Source: Ornithodoros turicata (Eukaryota; Arthropoda; Arachnida; Ixodida; Argasidae). From it: 64,000 nt of DNA. The stretch's first letter is position 1. Every line of letters begins with the position of its first letter. The stretch lies in assembly GCF_037126465.1 (NCBI RefSeq), contig NC_088201.1:196176403-196240402 (forward strand). The letters are read 5' to 3'. The position numbers and the translations under genes were made by a program. Below the pieces are notes generated by a model. That model worked only from the letters and a program-made list of their open reading frames with translations. It was not told the DNA's origin and made no database searches. Shown piece after piece: positions 39,331 through 51,800 of this stretch.

Positions 39331-39739
39331 CGAAGCCCTGCGTTATATTGGAAGAAAACAGGGTCGTTTTCTATAGCGTCCCTTTCAAGCAGAACAGAGG
39401 TCTGGATTTCTCGAGTCAGAACACATATATTTGTTGACGTGAAACGTCATTCTATTCGGTAAGTTGGGGTGCTAATGAAAGATGCGTGAAAGAGACAAAT
39501 AACGTGGTTGCTGGGAAAAAGGTCGAGGAGGACCTTTCAATGGTTCTCTTCGTTCTTCCGTACTTTGTGTCTACTGGAACTGTGCACGTTTCTGTATCTT
39601 AAGGCCTCTGATCAGTTCACCTGCTATGTGTTCCAAATCGACACGGGTGGCTTACTTGAATGCAGATGGTCTCAACTGTAGGTTACATCTAGTGTAGTCG
39701 GTTAGGGATTTTACTACATCATCTTTTTGTGCAGAAACC

Positions 39740-40190
39740 CGGGAACACATCTACAGCGTCTACCGTCACTGTGTCTGGAACGACAAACCGACGTACTATC
39801 TACCGACTGAAGGCGGAGCATGCTACCATACGGACCCAGCTAACAAAAATCCTGAAGTCATAACGAACTTCAAACTCCGAACGCGGCGATAGATCCCATT
39901 GTGCCTGATGACGACTATGAGTACAACACGGTAATTGAGTATGAGGACAGAAGGAAGTCATGGCAAACATGAACGCGAAGTTATCTCAGTGACAACTGAC
40001 TGATCAAAGAACCGCAAAGTTCCGGTTCAGTGCTATTACAACGGCACACTGGAGTAAAAGCGCCGAAATTTCAGCTTCCCAAATTCAGCGGAAATTTATG
40101 GGAATGGAAGAGCTTTCCGGAGGAATTTAATGTGTGGGTACACAAAAACGGAGATCTGGCCACGATATAAATGTTTCAGCATAGGCGTAG
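39740..40190 (+). pseudogene. LTR retrotransposon Gag fragment (BEL/Pao-like)
   Basis: Near 40,060-40,150 the plus-strand translation contains FQLPKFSGNLWEWKSFPEEF, matching the LPKFxGxxxxWxxFxxxF motif at the Gag N-terminal region of BEL/Pao-type elements. Upstream frames are broken. An 18-base G run at 40,206-40,223 follows. Confidence 0.5.
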
Positions 40191-40474
40191 CAGGCCAGTT
40201 TTACCGGGGGGGGGGGGGGGGGGCTGGCACACGAGAGGGGACGGGAGGTGTCCAGCGGTGCCCGAGCCGGAAACCAAGTGACGACCATGTGCAACGTGTA
40301 ATATTTATTATTTGGTTGCCAAATTCTCGGCTGGTACATGATGGCAGGTGCGTACCGGCACATTGGATGGTACGGGCAAAGCCGTGAAAAAATAGCATTC
40401 TTCTAGCCAACAAATTGCAACGTGTTTTCCTTAGGAGTTGTTCGTTTGACGAACTCGTTTGCTACAGCGTTCAG

Positions 40475-43000
40475 CTAGATATCACGAGCTAACCCTTTGT
40501 GGCAATGGAGCATGGTAATATGGTTTAACCGGGCTTGTCCAATTGTGGAACGCAAGTAAGTTTTCTGCCGCCGTAGGCACGAGAAGGACTTTTCTGATGT
40601 GCAGGACGTCACAGGTATGGTCAATACAATTCGAAGAAGTTGAATAACTTCTGGAAGTATCGTACACGCTTCACAACTTCTGGAAGTATCGTCCACACAC
40701 AGTCCACACTTTCCTTTCCTGAGAGCAGCTCTTTTACATCCTGAAACGAAGCAAGGCTTACGGAATGCTGCTTTGCAATATCCAGCAGCGTATCTCGATG
40801 AAGCCGAAGGCGACGTGCATCAAGATCTCCTTTATAGAATTCGCACAGATAACCGCTGTCAGTTTTTCCCATCAAGAAGTCTTCGACTTTGGTCACGTGG
40901 TCCCACATTCAGGCAGGAAACCGAGTGCACAAAGACGCATGAACCGTGTCAATTACCATGTAGAACTTCTGCTGATAATAGGAAGGGAGTTGCCTCAGGA
41001 CAGAAGCCGCCGATATTTCAAACAGAGACTGTTCTTCTTCTGGGCGCCGTCCTCATCATTGGCATGGTATTTAAAGGGTTAGGTGTGACGTGTTTAAAGG
41101 CTCGTGCGGATTGTGGGTCAACAGCCCGGAGGGACGAAAGGGTCCGTACGGGCTTCTACGGCTGGAGTGAATGGCTGCTTTGTTAGAGTGTGGAGGGGAT
41201 TATGTGAACGTAGTGATCTAGGCTGCTGTTGACCCACAATTCGCATGAACCTTTAAACACGTCACACCTAACCCTTTAAATACCATGCCGATGATGAGGA
41301 CGGTGCCCAGAAGAAGAACAGTCTCTGTTCGAAATATCGGCGGCTTCTGTCCTGAGGCAACTCCCTTCCTACATCTCTACCGGTTCGCTGGATTTCTACC
41401 CATCTACCTCTGCCGATAATAGGCTTCCGTGGATTTAAACTCGTGTGCTTGAGATCCTTCGTCGTAACGACGTGGGGCTTGTAGCTGCCTTATCGGTAGG
41501 CTGGGGCTCCCAGTTTTGAGCTCCTCAGCCGTGACTTTCATCATGCTCCAAAAGCCAGGGAATTTGTCGCGGAGTTCAGCAACACATTCTTTAGCGGTCT
41601 TCACTATTTGCTCTGTATGCCCAAACTGCAAGCTCTTCTTCTGGAGAGCAGAATTTGCGCTCTCCAATCTCTCGAATACCGGGATCATCAGCCTGAGCAT
41701 GAAATATGAATCGAATTTTCCGAGCGCTTTTGCATAGCCACTGGCTTTTGCTCCTGTGTGATTCTTTTCATCCGATGACAGAGCGAGAGGTGAATTGCAC
41801 CAACTCAGAGTAGTTACTTGACACTGACCGCAGTGAGGATGCCTTCAGCGTCCACCGGGCTTTACAGAATTGTCTGAGGTCCGGTGTTCCGTCCTTCTGG
41901 AACTGTTCGAACCAGCTGAAGCTCCTTGGAGATGTTTTCACAAAATTTACCAAGTCGGCGAACAAGGTGACAAAGTCGTGACACACATCAATTTGCTTAC
42001 ACAAGTCTTGCAACACTAGGTTGATAGTGTGCGCAAGGCAGTGTACATACATCGCTCTTAGTTCAATATCCTGAACTAGGGCTTGAAGTCCACCGCTTTT
42101 GCCGGACACATTTGCAGCCCCGTCGTAGCATTGTCATCGGCAGTTCTCAATTTGAACATTCATACGACACAGCACGTGTTTCAGCATTGAGAAGAGCTTG
42201 CGTGCTCTCGTATCAGCCGTCACGTAAAATCCAATAAGGACTTCTTCCATTTCAAGACCATTTTTGACGTACGTGAATCAAAAGGATATCTGCTCCTGCG
42301 TGCTAATATCAGAGGTCTCGTCAGCAATCACCGCGCAAAACAACGCGTCCTGCACTGCTCTGATTACGGAACGGAGCATGCTGTGGGTAATGAGTTCAAG
42401 CATCTGATTTTGCAAGTCCGGCGAATTCCACTTACACCTACTTTTGTTGAGTCACGCCTCGAGACCTGGCACATCCGCTTCCCGCAACGTAAGAGGCTGC
42501 CTCAAGTTACCTTCGTCCTCATTGTGACCGCGAAGTGACACTACGAGGTGGGCCTTGACATGCCAGAAAGCGAACAGACGACAGTACTGTTCGCTTGGAG
42601 CGAACTGTACAGCGAACAGAGCTTGACGACTTTGATTCATTTGGCTGAGCTTCGGTTCAGAGAGCACAGTCGCTACGTTAGCTCCTGTGCTTGCACTTCT
42701 GAGCGTTGTGGATGCTTCACTTCTCATGACTTCTAAATCGTTGAAGAGCTTCCTTCCAGTTCTGGAAACCTCGTTCAACGAATTCAGCGTAGGAGTCTTT
42801 GTCTCGCGATGTGCATGCAAGTGGAATTTTTTTGTCACTGGCAGTGACGCAAATCGCACAGTACAACTTACCAATTTCAGAGTTTAACTGCAGGTTAAGT
42901 GCAACTGCGTGCCCTGTAGTATGGTGTTCGGTCATGTCCGTTGCACTTAGCTGCAACTTTAGTAAGCAAAAACTGTCCATCATAAGAAAAGTGTCCACAT
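40475..43000 (-). pseudogene. hAT transposase relic (TTF zinc finger / hAT dimerisation type)
   Basis: From high to low coordinate on the minus strand I read: an N-terminal TTF-type zinc-finger end (GFQNWKEALQRFRSHEKSEAST, about 42,720-42,790); the transposase core block SGKSGGLQALVQ then YVHCLAHTINLVLQDL (about 42,010-42,110); a central block (41,404-41,700); and the C-terminal hAT dimerisation block CTSEKSFSCLRRQKTYLRST..QARLN (about 40,520-40,600). Several stops and frame changes, and a fold-back insert at about 40,976-41,375, disable it. It resembles the hAT-derived genes annotated as zinc finger MYM-type or 52 kDa repressor-like in animals. Confidence 0.8.
40976..41375. mobile_element. 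fold-back element inserted in the hAT transposase
   Basis: Arms of about 148 bp (40,976-41,123 and 41,226-41,375) are reverse complements at roughly 95% identity, with a loop of about 100 bp. The hAT reading resumes on each side. A 15 bp direct repeat (TCTGCTGATAATAGG near 40,967 and TCTGCCGATAATAGG near 41,409, one mismatch) flanks the unit and may be a target duplication. Confidence 0.75.
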
Positions 43001-45960
43001 TATCAAATATACAAAAAAAAAAGAACTGAAGAGAGCAAAACCAATGACATTTTACAGTCTATGATCGTTTGAACTCTTATTTAATTTGCTGGACACATCC
43101 ATCAGGTGGGCCCTGTTTGTTTTTCGTTTGTTTATTTTGCATGGTTTTTCGTCTTTGTCTCTTCGTCATCTTGAGGTTGGTTTTTCTACTGTTTTCTATT
43201 CACGAGTTCTGCAGTAGCTGACCGGAACACCTCCATATCTTTTAAAATCTCAATCAATCAAACAACGTTTTACAACACTATGACAGCATATTTATTGCGG
43301 GCAAGTACATTCCTCTAAAGTGAATAATTTTACTGTCATGTTTCCTTATATGTAGATTTTATAACTAGGTAATACGCCTATGTTTTGTTGTTGTACGTTT
43401 TTTTTTTTCATGCAATGACCGTTTTTCAGCTTAAGTAACAAAAGCGAGAATCGCTGACACGATACATTACACATATACATTTAATGAGGCTTTGCAAGGA
43501 CAATGCACTGTTATAAAGCTAAAAAGCAAACTATGCCAGCTTTCTCTGTTATGGAAAAAAAGAAAATTATTTGTTGTGGCGATGATTGAAAATAAGTCTG
43601 CATCGTATTAAACTTTTCTTTGAAGGAGCAAACATTTCCTCCCTTGAGGAACACACAATATGAACTGTGTGTTCCTCAAACTGAAGGAAATGTTAGTTCT
43701 TTCCATAGTACACCATCTCGCTTGCACCATTTTAATTTGCTTATCGAAACATTTCATGTTGCATTCTGTTAACTCTTTACTGTAGCCTCAGTACTTTTTT
43801 TCTGCTTTTGTAGCTCTCATTTCCACAGCTTTTTTAGAGCTCTAGGACCTGCATCATCGCAGTCTGGTTTTTGCGCTAATTTCTCTGTGAGGTCTGTGCA
43901 GGTTCCAAACTTGTCTCTTGTTGCTCAGTTGTTTGTTCTTCAGGCTAGGATGCTGCAGCAATGGTTTCCATCTGGCTGTTCGTGTACAATTGGAAACTTG
44001 AAGATACACAAGAATGTGTGAAGCATGCAGTGAGACGACACATTACTGAGGAAGATGCCTCGATGTTTCCTGTGCAGTTGCTTGCAACTCTTTTGTTTGT
44101 TTTGTCCTTCTTTCGAAGTTTATCAGGACTACTTCTAACATAATATGCTTATAGTGCATCGCATGCACATACACAAGGGATAAGCATCATGCATAACAAA
44201 TTACATACAATACGCACAAGCTACTGTTATTGTGTTTTCTTGTTGCGCATGAATCTCCTGACTATGGATCCCTACCCACTAGTTGCCTTGCTATGCTTAG
44301 TAGTAATAGGCGTATGATTACACGCAGGTTTGCCAGCACTGGCCCTCATTTCCAGCTTAGTAAATGCTTATCCATATTTATTAATCCATTATTATTATTA
44401 TTATCCATTAATGCTTATCATTTATTAACTTCACAATTGTTGCTCTTTTATTCTTTACCGCCTAATGATGCTTTTACGAAAAATTACATGTTTTAAGCAC
44501 ATGATTGGTTCACATGAGTCCAGAACAAAATGTGATATACTAGCTGCAACACATATTCCAGCGAAGAAGACTTACAACACCCCATTTCCATATCCCCTCA
44601 TCATCCTGAAGCAGATCAGTCAGATGCAGAGTTCCACACATCATATCAGCACACAGATTCAGATTACAACTGTGGTTATGCTCACCAATCATGACATCAC
44701 TGTTTCTGAAGTAGTCGTTTTGTAGCAGTGCGAAACCGTGCAGTGTGGTGTAGTTTTCATAGGTGTAGTTTCATAGGTGAAGCTGGATATTGAAGTATGA
44801 CATGTCATGAGTTGTACCAAATAGTATGAAACATCGAAAAGGACACTAAACAGCATGTACATCATACGCGCTCGCAAGAATGCCACGAAAACGCCACTGA
44901 TCGCACGGAATCATCTACCAGCATGTTGCGGTAGCTGGATAAAATAGGCGTAAGTAGCTATGACATACATAACAAGCAAGCAGAAACAAGAACTGAACTA
45001 CTACAAACTACGTTTCCTATATTCCGTCGTCATGTTTTCTATCTTAACTCGCACTTGCTTCCCGACGAAAACCACAGTAGCTGTCTCGACGCGGTTGTAC
45101 TCGGCAGCGTTTCTTTTCTGTCCTCTTTGGTCCCCGATACGGCTACACTGTCTTCACAGGGGTTTATGAAGTGCATCGTCATGGCATCTGGCCAAACGAA
45201 GTGTTTTTTGCTGCACGGCAGCTCACTTATTGCTTTCGACGACACTACAGTAGCTGAAGTGGAGTCCGCCATCTTGCTTTTCAGTGGACCCGACCGTGGT
45301 CGAGGAGCTCAGTCGAAGCTCAACCGTGGTCGTGCAGTCAACCACGTTCGGCGCTGCAGTGTAACACTCTCAACCACGGTTGAGCTCGACCGCGGTCGAC
45401 TCAAACGTGGTTGAGAGCGCTAGTGTAACTAGGGTATTACTCTGCGATGTTGTCAGAGGCCGTGTTGTGGTCACTTCCGTCTGACATCGTCGTAGACTTC
45501 CATTGCCAAACTAGCCAGTCTCGTGTCAGAAGCGTCACGACCACAATCGAAGACGGAATTGTCACGGATGTTAAGCCAACCTCAGCGTCTGTATCCCATT
45601 CGATAATAGCAGTTTTCTACCAACAGCGCGTACTGAAATTCCGTCAGGGGCAGTCTATCACTATGGCCCTTAAACGACCGTCATCCTGCGGATTTCTTTA
45701 GAGGGAAGCACGGCAATCATCGAGTTGGCATGGCTAACCCTCTTCCTGTTTTGCAGGTTTTGTGTTTCGTGCCACTGTTATCGGCTTACCAATGCAACAG
45801 TCCTCTAGGCACACTCATTCAAAGCCATTGTGGGGCAAAATTGAGGGGCACTGTATTTTCTGTATCTGAGGATTTCTGCGATAGAACAAGAGATATCCGG
45901 AAAAAAAAATATGGGAGTCTGCAAAGGATGAACGGAAGCAAGGCAGCTCTGTACGTTAGG
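43001..45960. other. about 3 kb without a supported gene
   Basis: A short palindrome (AGGAACACACAATATGAACTGTGTGTTCCT) lies within an inverted repeat at about 43,632-43,700. At 45,285-45,420 there are many inverted copies of CAACCACGGTTGAG and CGACCGTGGTCGA, a further MITE-like palindromic cluster. A frame at 45,447-45,701 is open but matches nothing I recognise with confidence. Confidence 0.4.
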
Positions 45961-45969
45961 TATATAACA

Positions 45970-48295
45970 AGATGATTGTTAACGGAGTGACATTTGAGTG
46001 GGACAGTTTAAATGCATGTAGGCGACCAGTTACAACTCATACTTCATTTTGTTCTGGTGTCACACAAAGCTGTAATGTGGATACAGGCAAAACGACCTCG
46101 ACCGAGGTGGTGGGCCGCTGTTTCCCAGTGGCAACAATCGAACGAATAACGGACCAGCCTCAATAGAGTTTCCTCAGAATGTCACTGGAAAGACATGTGA
46201 TTTGTCGCTTTTGTGTCTGAATGCCAGAAGCGTAAAAAATAAAGTTCTTGATTTCTGCAAGCTTTTATCTACGCTTAATCCTGATATAATTATGGGATGT
46301 GACTCCTGGCTTGATGGTTACGTGAGAGATTCCGAAGTGTTCCCTCCTAACTGTACGGCATTTCGAAAGCATAGAAACAGTCATGGCGGTGGTGTATTTA
46401 TTTGTGTACGCAGTTCTGTGCACGCTGAGGAAATTCAGAGTAATTTTGACAACTGTGAGTCTGTACGGCGTCGTCTCTTGTCGAAAGGATAATCCATTCC
46501 ACTATGTTCTTTTTAGCGTCCGCAGGCGAGGAATGTTTGAGAAATTTGTGTGACCAAGTATCTTTTATCTCCGATCATATTGTGTTAACGTTCGGTGATT
46601 TTAACTTGCCAGATTTCAAGTGGTGTACTATCGGATATGAGAGATTGAATAATTCACCTGCTTACCGAGTTTTTGATGAGATGCTATATATGCATTCTTT
46701 GCACCAATTTGTTAATCTTCGGACACGCGGCTCCAACGTTTTATATTTACTACTGTGTAACAGTGAGGAAATTATTAGTCATGTTTCTGTCTTCCCGGGC
46801 CTCTCTGACCACGAATGTGTGACTGCTAGTGTTAAGACTCATTCTAAGCTAGTACCAAATCAGCATCAGAGAAAATTTTTCTTGTATAGCAGGGCTGATT
46901 TTAAGGCTATTTCTAGGAACCTGGAAGCTAATTACCCTGATTTAGAAACATTAAGCAAATCCCAATGTGTTGACTTTCTGTGGAAGCATTTTTGAGATAT
47001 GCTGACCAGCCTTGTTCAAAAATATGTACCGACACGGAAAATTAAGCACAAACGCAAATGCGATAAACCCTATTCTACGAGGAATATGAAGACGTTGACA
47101 GGCGGAAATCGACAGCCTTCTCCGCGTTCAGAAAGAACGGCAGTGCTTCGAACTATGAGAAGATAAAAGCGTTATCTAGATGTATTCGTAACGCGATTCG
47201 TATAGAGAAGCCGACATATTTTGAAAGAGTTATGTCAAATTTGGGGGCAAGTCAAAGCTATTGTGGAAGTACATAATACAGGTCTTACAGGTCTTATCGA
47301 TAGCGATCGATTTTTAATTTTTATAAACGATCTTGTCGGAGTTGTTGGTTCTTCCATCACGTTATTTGCAGATGACTGTGTAATTTATCGGTCCATAGAC
47401 AGGGTTTATGATGCTAATATTTTTCAACGGGATTTAAGTAAAGTAGAATTATAGTACAAAGACTGGGGTATGAAACTGAATGCGGGCAAATGTAAGGCTA
47501 TGTCGTTTTCTAGTAGCATCAAAGTTTTAAACTGTATGTGTAATTCTATTCTCGAAACGGTTGACGAATATAAATATCTAGGTGTCAAAATTCACAGAAG
47601 TCTTAAATGGGAAAAAACACATTGACATGATCATTTAAAAAGCTCACAGCACACTTGGCTTTTTAGAAGAAATTTTAAGGGGCTCCCAGGGACATTAAGG
47701 AGATAGTCTATAAATCGTATGTTCGACCTATTTTGGAATACTCTAGCACGGTTTGGGATCCGCACGAGAATGGTTGTAAACAAAAAGTTGAAAAAATTCA
47801 AGCCAAACAGCAAGGTTTGTGACAAATTCATATTAATCTTACTTTCGATCTGTGCATTTAAAATCCATGCTGGGATGGGTGTCTATGGAGTCTCGGAGAA
47901 CGCAAGCTCGGTTGAAATTTCTCCGTGATATTTATTTCGATCTTTCTGGTATTCCTTCTGGTAACTACTTGTTTCCTCCTAGTTTTATTTCTAAACACCT
48001 AGATCACGAACACAAGATTGAGCTTTACGGTTTTAGATCAACAATTTTCCAGAACAATTTTTTTGTTAAAACTATCCCCGAGAGAAACAGCCTCCCTCGT
48101 GACTTAATTCATTCGGCCTCCAATGACATCTTCTTGAAAAGAGTGCAAGAATTTATGTTGCGTTAAATGCTGTTGTAATCTTATACCTTGAAAAGATGTT
48201 CATTTGTATGTACTGTTATGTTCTCCTCTCCCCTACATAGTGCCACTCATGCGGAATTGTAGGGTACATGAAATAAATAAATAAAAAAAGTTCCT
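45970..48295 (+). mobile_element. CR1/L2-type LINE relic with internal deletion
   Basis: The apurinic endonuclease domain is visible: LLCLNARSVKNK (46,205), PDIIMGCDSWLD, GGGVFICVR, GDFNLPDFKW (46,595) and SDHECV (46,806). After 47,220 the text jumps to FINDL and LFADDCVIYR (47,370), so most of the reverse transcriptase fingers and palm are deleted. The end of RT and the C-terminal region continue to a stop at about 48,166. The 3' end is AGGGTACATG followed by (AAAT)n at 48,263-48,295. It carries several frame breaks. It ends about 230 bp before the Polinton element. Confidence 0.78.
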
Positions 48296-48516
48296 TCAAG
48301 TCCAAGTTGAGAACCGCGAGAATAGTCGACTCACCGACTGGAGTGCTAGCAGACAGGGCAAGCACCGTGGAAAACAAAGAAATGTGAGCAGCTTGGATCG
48401 TCTTCCTATTCCAACCGTCTATTGCATTTGTGGCAGCATTTCTCACTCGACTGCAAACTGGGTAGGGCACATAATTTCTCCGTCAATAACCGTCTCGGGG
48501 CAATAATTTCACGCGT
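48296..48516. other. host sequence between the LINE tail and the Polinton
   Basis: No gene is recognised. Positions 48,507-48,522 (AATTTCACGCGTAATTTC region) contain the left copy of the target duplication and resemble the end of the MITE-like repeat that continues at 61,736. Confidence 0.4.
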
Positions 48517-48522
48517 AATTTC

Positions 48523-48874
48523 AGTAGTAATAGGTGGGGTCCATTTGACTATATCCGCCACCAGGGCAGCGCCACCGTCGCGTCTGCGCCGACTTTTTTC
48601 GTGTATTTTCCCCGTGCGGCGCCAGTGCGGAGGCTTGTCCGCGCGCTTATAACATGCAGAGACATGCAAAGAAGGGTCATACACAAAAAAGTACAAGTGA
48701 AAATATATTTATTAATGCCAATTGTAATGCCAATCAGGTTGCGATATATTTATTAAAGCCAATTGTGCTGGTAATTGTGCCAATTGTGATGCCAATCAGG
48801 TGAAGGAGAAAAACCCAGCCGAAAAACCTTCACGACCTGTAACAGAAGAAACACAATACACATAATAAAGAATA
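48523..48874. repeat. Polinton left terminal inverted repeat
   Basis: These 352 bp match 61,384-61,735 in inverse orientation with two substitutions, no gaps. The inner edge lies 3 bp short of the polymerase stop codon. On the minus strand the repeat carries a strong splice acceptor (TTTCTTCTGTTACAG, ending at 48,837), AATAAA signals near 48,748 and 48,708, and five CAATTGGC-type motifs. Confidence 0.97.
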
Positions 48875-48877
48875 TAC

Positions 48878-51800
48878 TTACTCATTACCAATTTCACAGC
48901 TTCCATATGGATATGACTCAATAGCATTAAAGAGATATCTCTTATCATCATATGGCATGAGTGCAAGCTTAGTTGTTTCTACTGTATACATGCATTGGCG
49001 CTTACTACATATGGTCCTTTGGGGATGACTTACCTTCACGCTATTAAACAAAACATCTTTATATACATCATGATGCAATTCCTTACGAGCAATACTTTTC
49101 TTAACACCTTTTGCTCTAGCAATTTGACTATCGTCACTCAATCGGATAGAATACATTTTTGCTTTCAGAGCAACCACCTCTTCAATTATCCTACCTCCAG
49201 TCTCATCCTTGAAGTGGAACAATGCCCCTTTATTTTTATTGCTATAGAGTGGATGATCAATGGGATAGGATGAAAGATCGATGTGATCATCTGCAATCTT
49301 TTTGATTTCCTCTTCATACTCTGACGTATGAAACACACCGATGATAGAATCGGTATCCGAATACATGATGGTGATGGGGCAATTCAATTTTTCCAAGAGA
49401 GTGCAATAGACAAATTCATACATTACCAACTTACTATAATCTAAAATACAAAAACCAATCTGCAATGGAAAGCTACACTTTACCTTCCTTTTCTTCATCT
49501 CATACAACACACAATTATCAGACAAAATTTCAAATCGAATACAATCATTCGAGGAGCTATATCTTTGGGCCTCTTCTTTGCTGAATGCTATCTTAATTGA
49601 TCTAAATCGCCTGGGGGAAAGGAGCGTCCTGCCATAAAGGGCATTACAGCTTAGTTTTAGTATCTTCTTCTCAAAGTCTGTTTGCGCTGCAATGCGTCGC
49701 TTAATGTTCATTTCAATGTACGGGCCAAAGATCGTACCCTGACGAAATTTCAACACTCTATGAATTTTGCTAACCCACATACCTAACTTACAATACAGAC
49801 TCAACAAACGATAATGTACAACATACTCTGTTTTATCATTACAAGTGAGAAGTAACTTACCCTGTGCTGCAGGTTTGTAATTCAATTGGTCTTTTAGAGC
49901 CAACTGATACTCAGACAACCAGCTTTCGTCAACCTTTTGCTTCATTGGAGCTAGTGGGAAATACCTGGTCTTCTGGTGTAGCTCCGGTGGGTAGACGAGG
50001 TCGCACACGTAAATGTAGCCATAGTCTGCATCCTGAGGATGGTTAATGATGTCCAAACTCGAAAATTCGGATTCGGGCACCCACTCAAATCTTCCAATAG
50101 GCAATGGCAATGTCTGGCAACCAGCATACAGACTGTTTGCATCCCAATAGGAGATGTAACTTTGCGGTTTCTCCGGGTCAAAGTTTGCACAATATTTGTT
50201 ATTGGCAGCAGCATACCTCAATCCTTGTTGGCAAATACCACCTCTAATAGAAGACTCGATGGTTCGATACATATCTTCATCTGTAAGCAACTCGATCTCG
50301 GCGTTTGTATACTTGAGAGCAGCCTGCCAACTGAATCCAGGTAGACTGACAAAGTGCAGCACTTCCAATCCATATGTCTTCATAGAAAGCTGTCTAAAAT
50401 GCTGCATAACATCTAAAAGGAGCAGGACATCACATTCCAAATAGATCAATGTATAATCCTTCAATGACTTGCAATCAAAATGGTCATATGTTTCCCGAGC
50501 GAAAGCATAGTCATCTTCGCTGATGTGTGTTCCATTCAAATCGTCATAAAAACCATCCATGGCCGGTAGGCATTCTTCATTGTAGACTTGAAAGCTTTTG
50601 ATCCAGGAATATGGGTACACACCCTTCCTAGTTAAACGGGCAAAGTCATTACCATACACTTGCTGTAGACACTTAAATGCCTCAATTCCTTCCGACACCT
50701 TCAAACTATCCACCAAACAAGAAAGGGAACTATTTAAAAATTGCGTGGTGTCCCTGAATATGAGATTGCCATATTCAAAATTGCGAATCTTCTCCGAGCT
50801 CGTCGCGATGAGCCTGGGCGGGCATTTCCACTTCAAAGCATGGAAGCAATGTAACAAGGAGCTGATGTCATACTGAAGGTTGTGGATGAGCACGGGAATT
50901 TTGCCATGATTGCTGCAACTGATGTTACATTCGTTACAAATGGTAGCCAAAAAGTTGCTGACACTGCTTTCACGACTGTGATCGTGATGACGAACCTTTT
51001 TCCTGGCAACACTAAATAACACACCACAATACTCACAGTGTGTTGCAGTGACATGTTTACGAGTTTCTTCCTCTGTGAGTTTAATGGGGGCAGGGCAACG
51101 ACTGATATCGACCACCTTGTTATGAAAACGTAACAGGCAGTCGACGCACCTGGACGCATCGGGGCCTAAATATTTTTCATTTGCCAGTATTTTCGAATCA
51201 TATGTTCTGATTAGAATGCAGCAGAAGGAACTCATAACATGCTTCTGCACGGCACTTTTCACGTTCGTATTAGGGTCGAAGACAGACTCTGTATCGAGTC
51301 CAATAATATATGGAAATGCAAACATGTGACCAAACTTGTTAAATTTTAGAACATTCTTACCTGGCTCAGGGAATTCCATCAAAAGCTCCTCAAAATTCCG
51401 GCACACTCTCCTATGTGACACTAGGTTTTCCTGTGTTCTAAATCCCCTCGTACACTTTTCACAAAAAAATCTACCTTTCTTACCATTCAATGTATTAAAA
51501 TTCCTTATCCCCAAAAAGTGATTATCAAATTCTAATAATTGCACTTTATCATCAAATGCGTGACGCGGAACACGCGAAGTGTGGATACTCCCATCCTGAT
51601 ATGAGTACACATACACTTCAATTTGATTCCGTTCTTCAAATTCTGCAATCTCCGAATACGATACCGGACCATCCGGCCACCATTTGACCCGTGCCAATGG
51701 ATTCGAATCGAGATCAACCAGATATTTGCGATATGTTTTCCAATCATTTCCATATGTTTTCCAATCATTTCCATATGTTTTTTGAGGGTGCAATAGCGCT

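Noticed and set aside
45447..45701. 84 aa frame with LPSDIVVDFH text resembling retroelement Gag
   Set aside because: The similarity is one short phrase only, and no flanking Gag-Pol sequence was found next to it.
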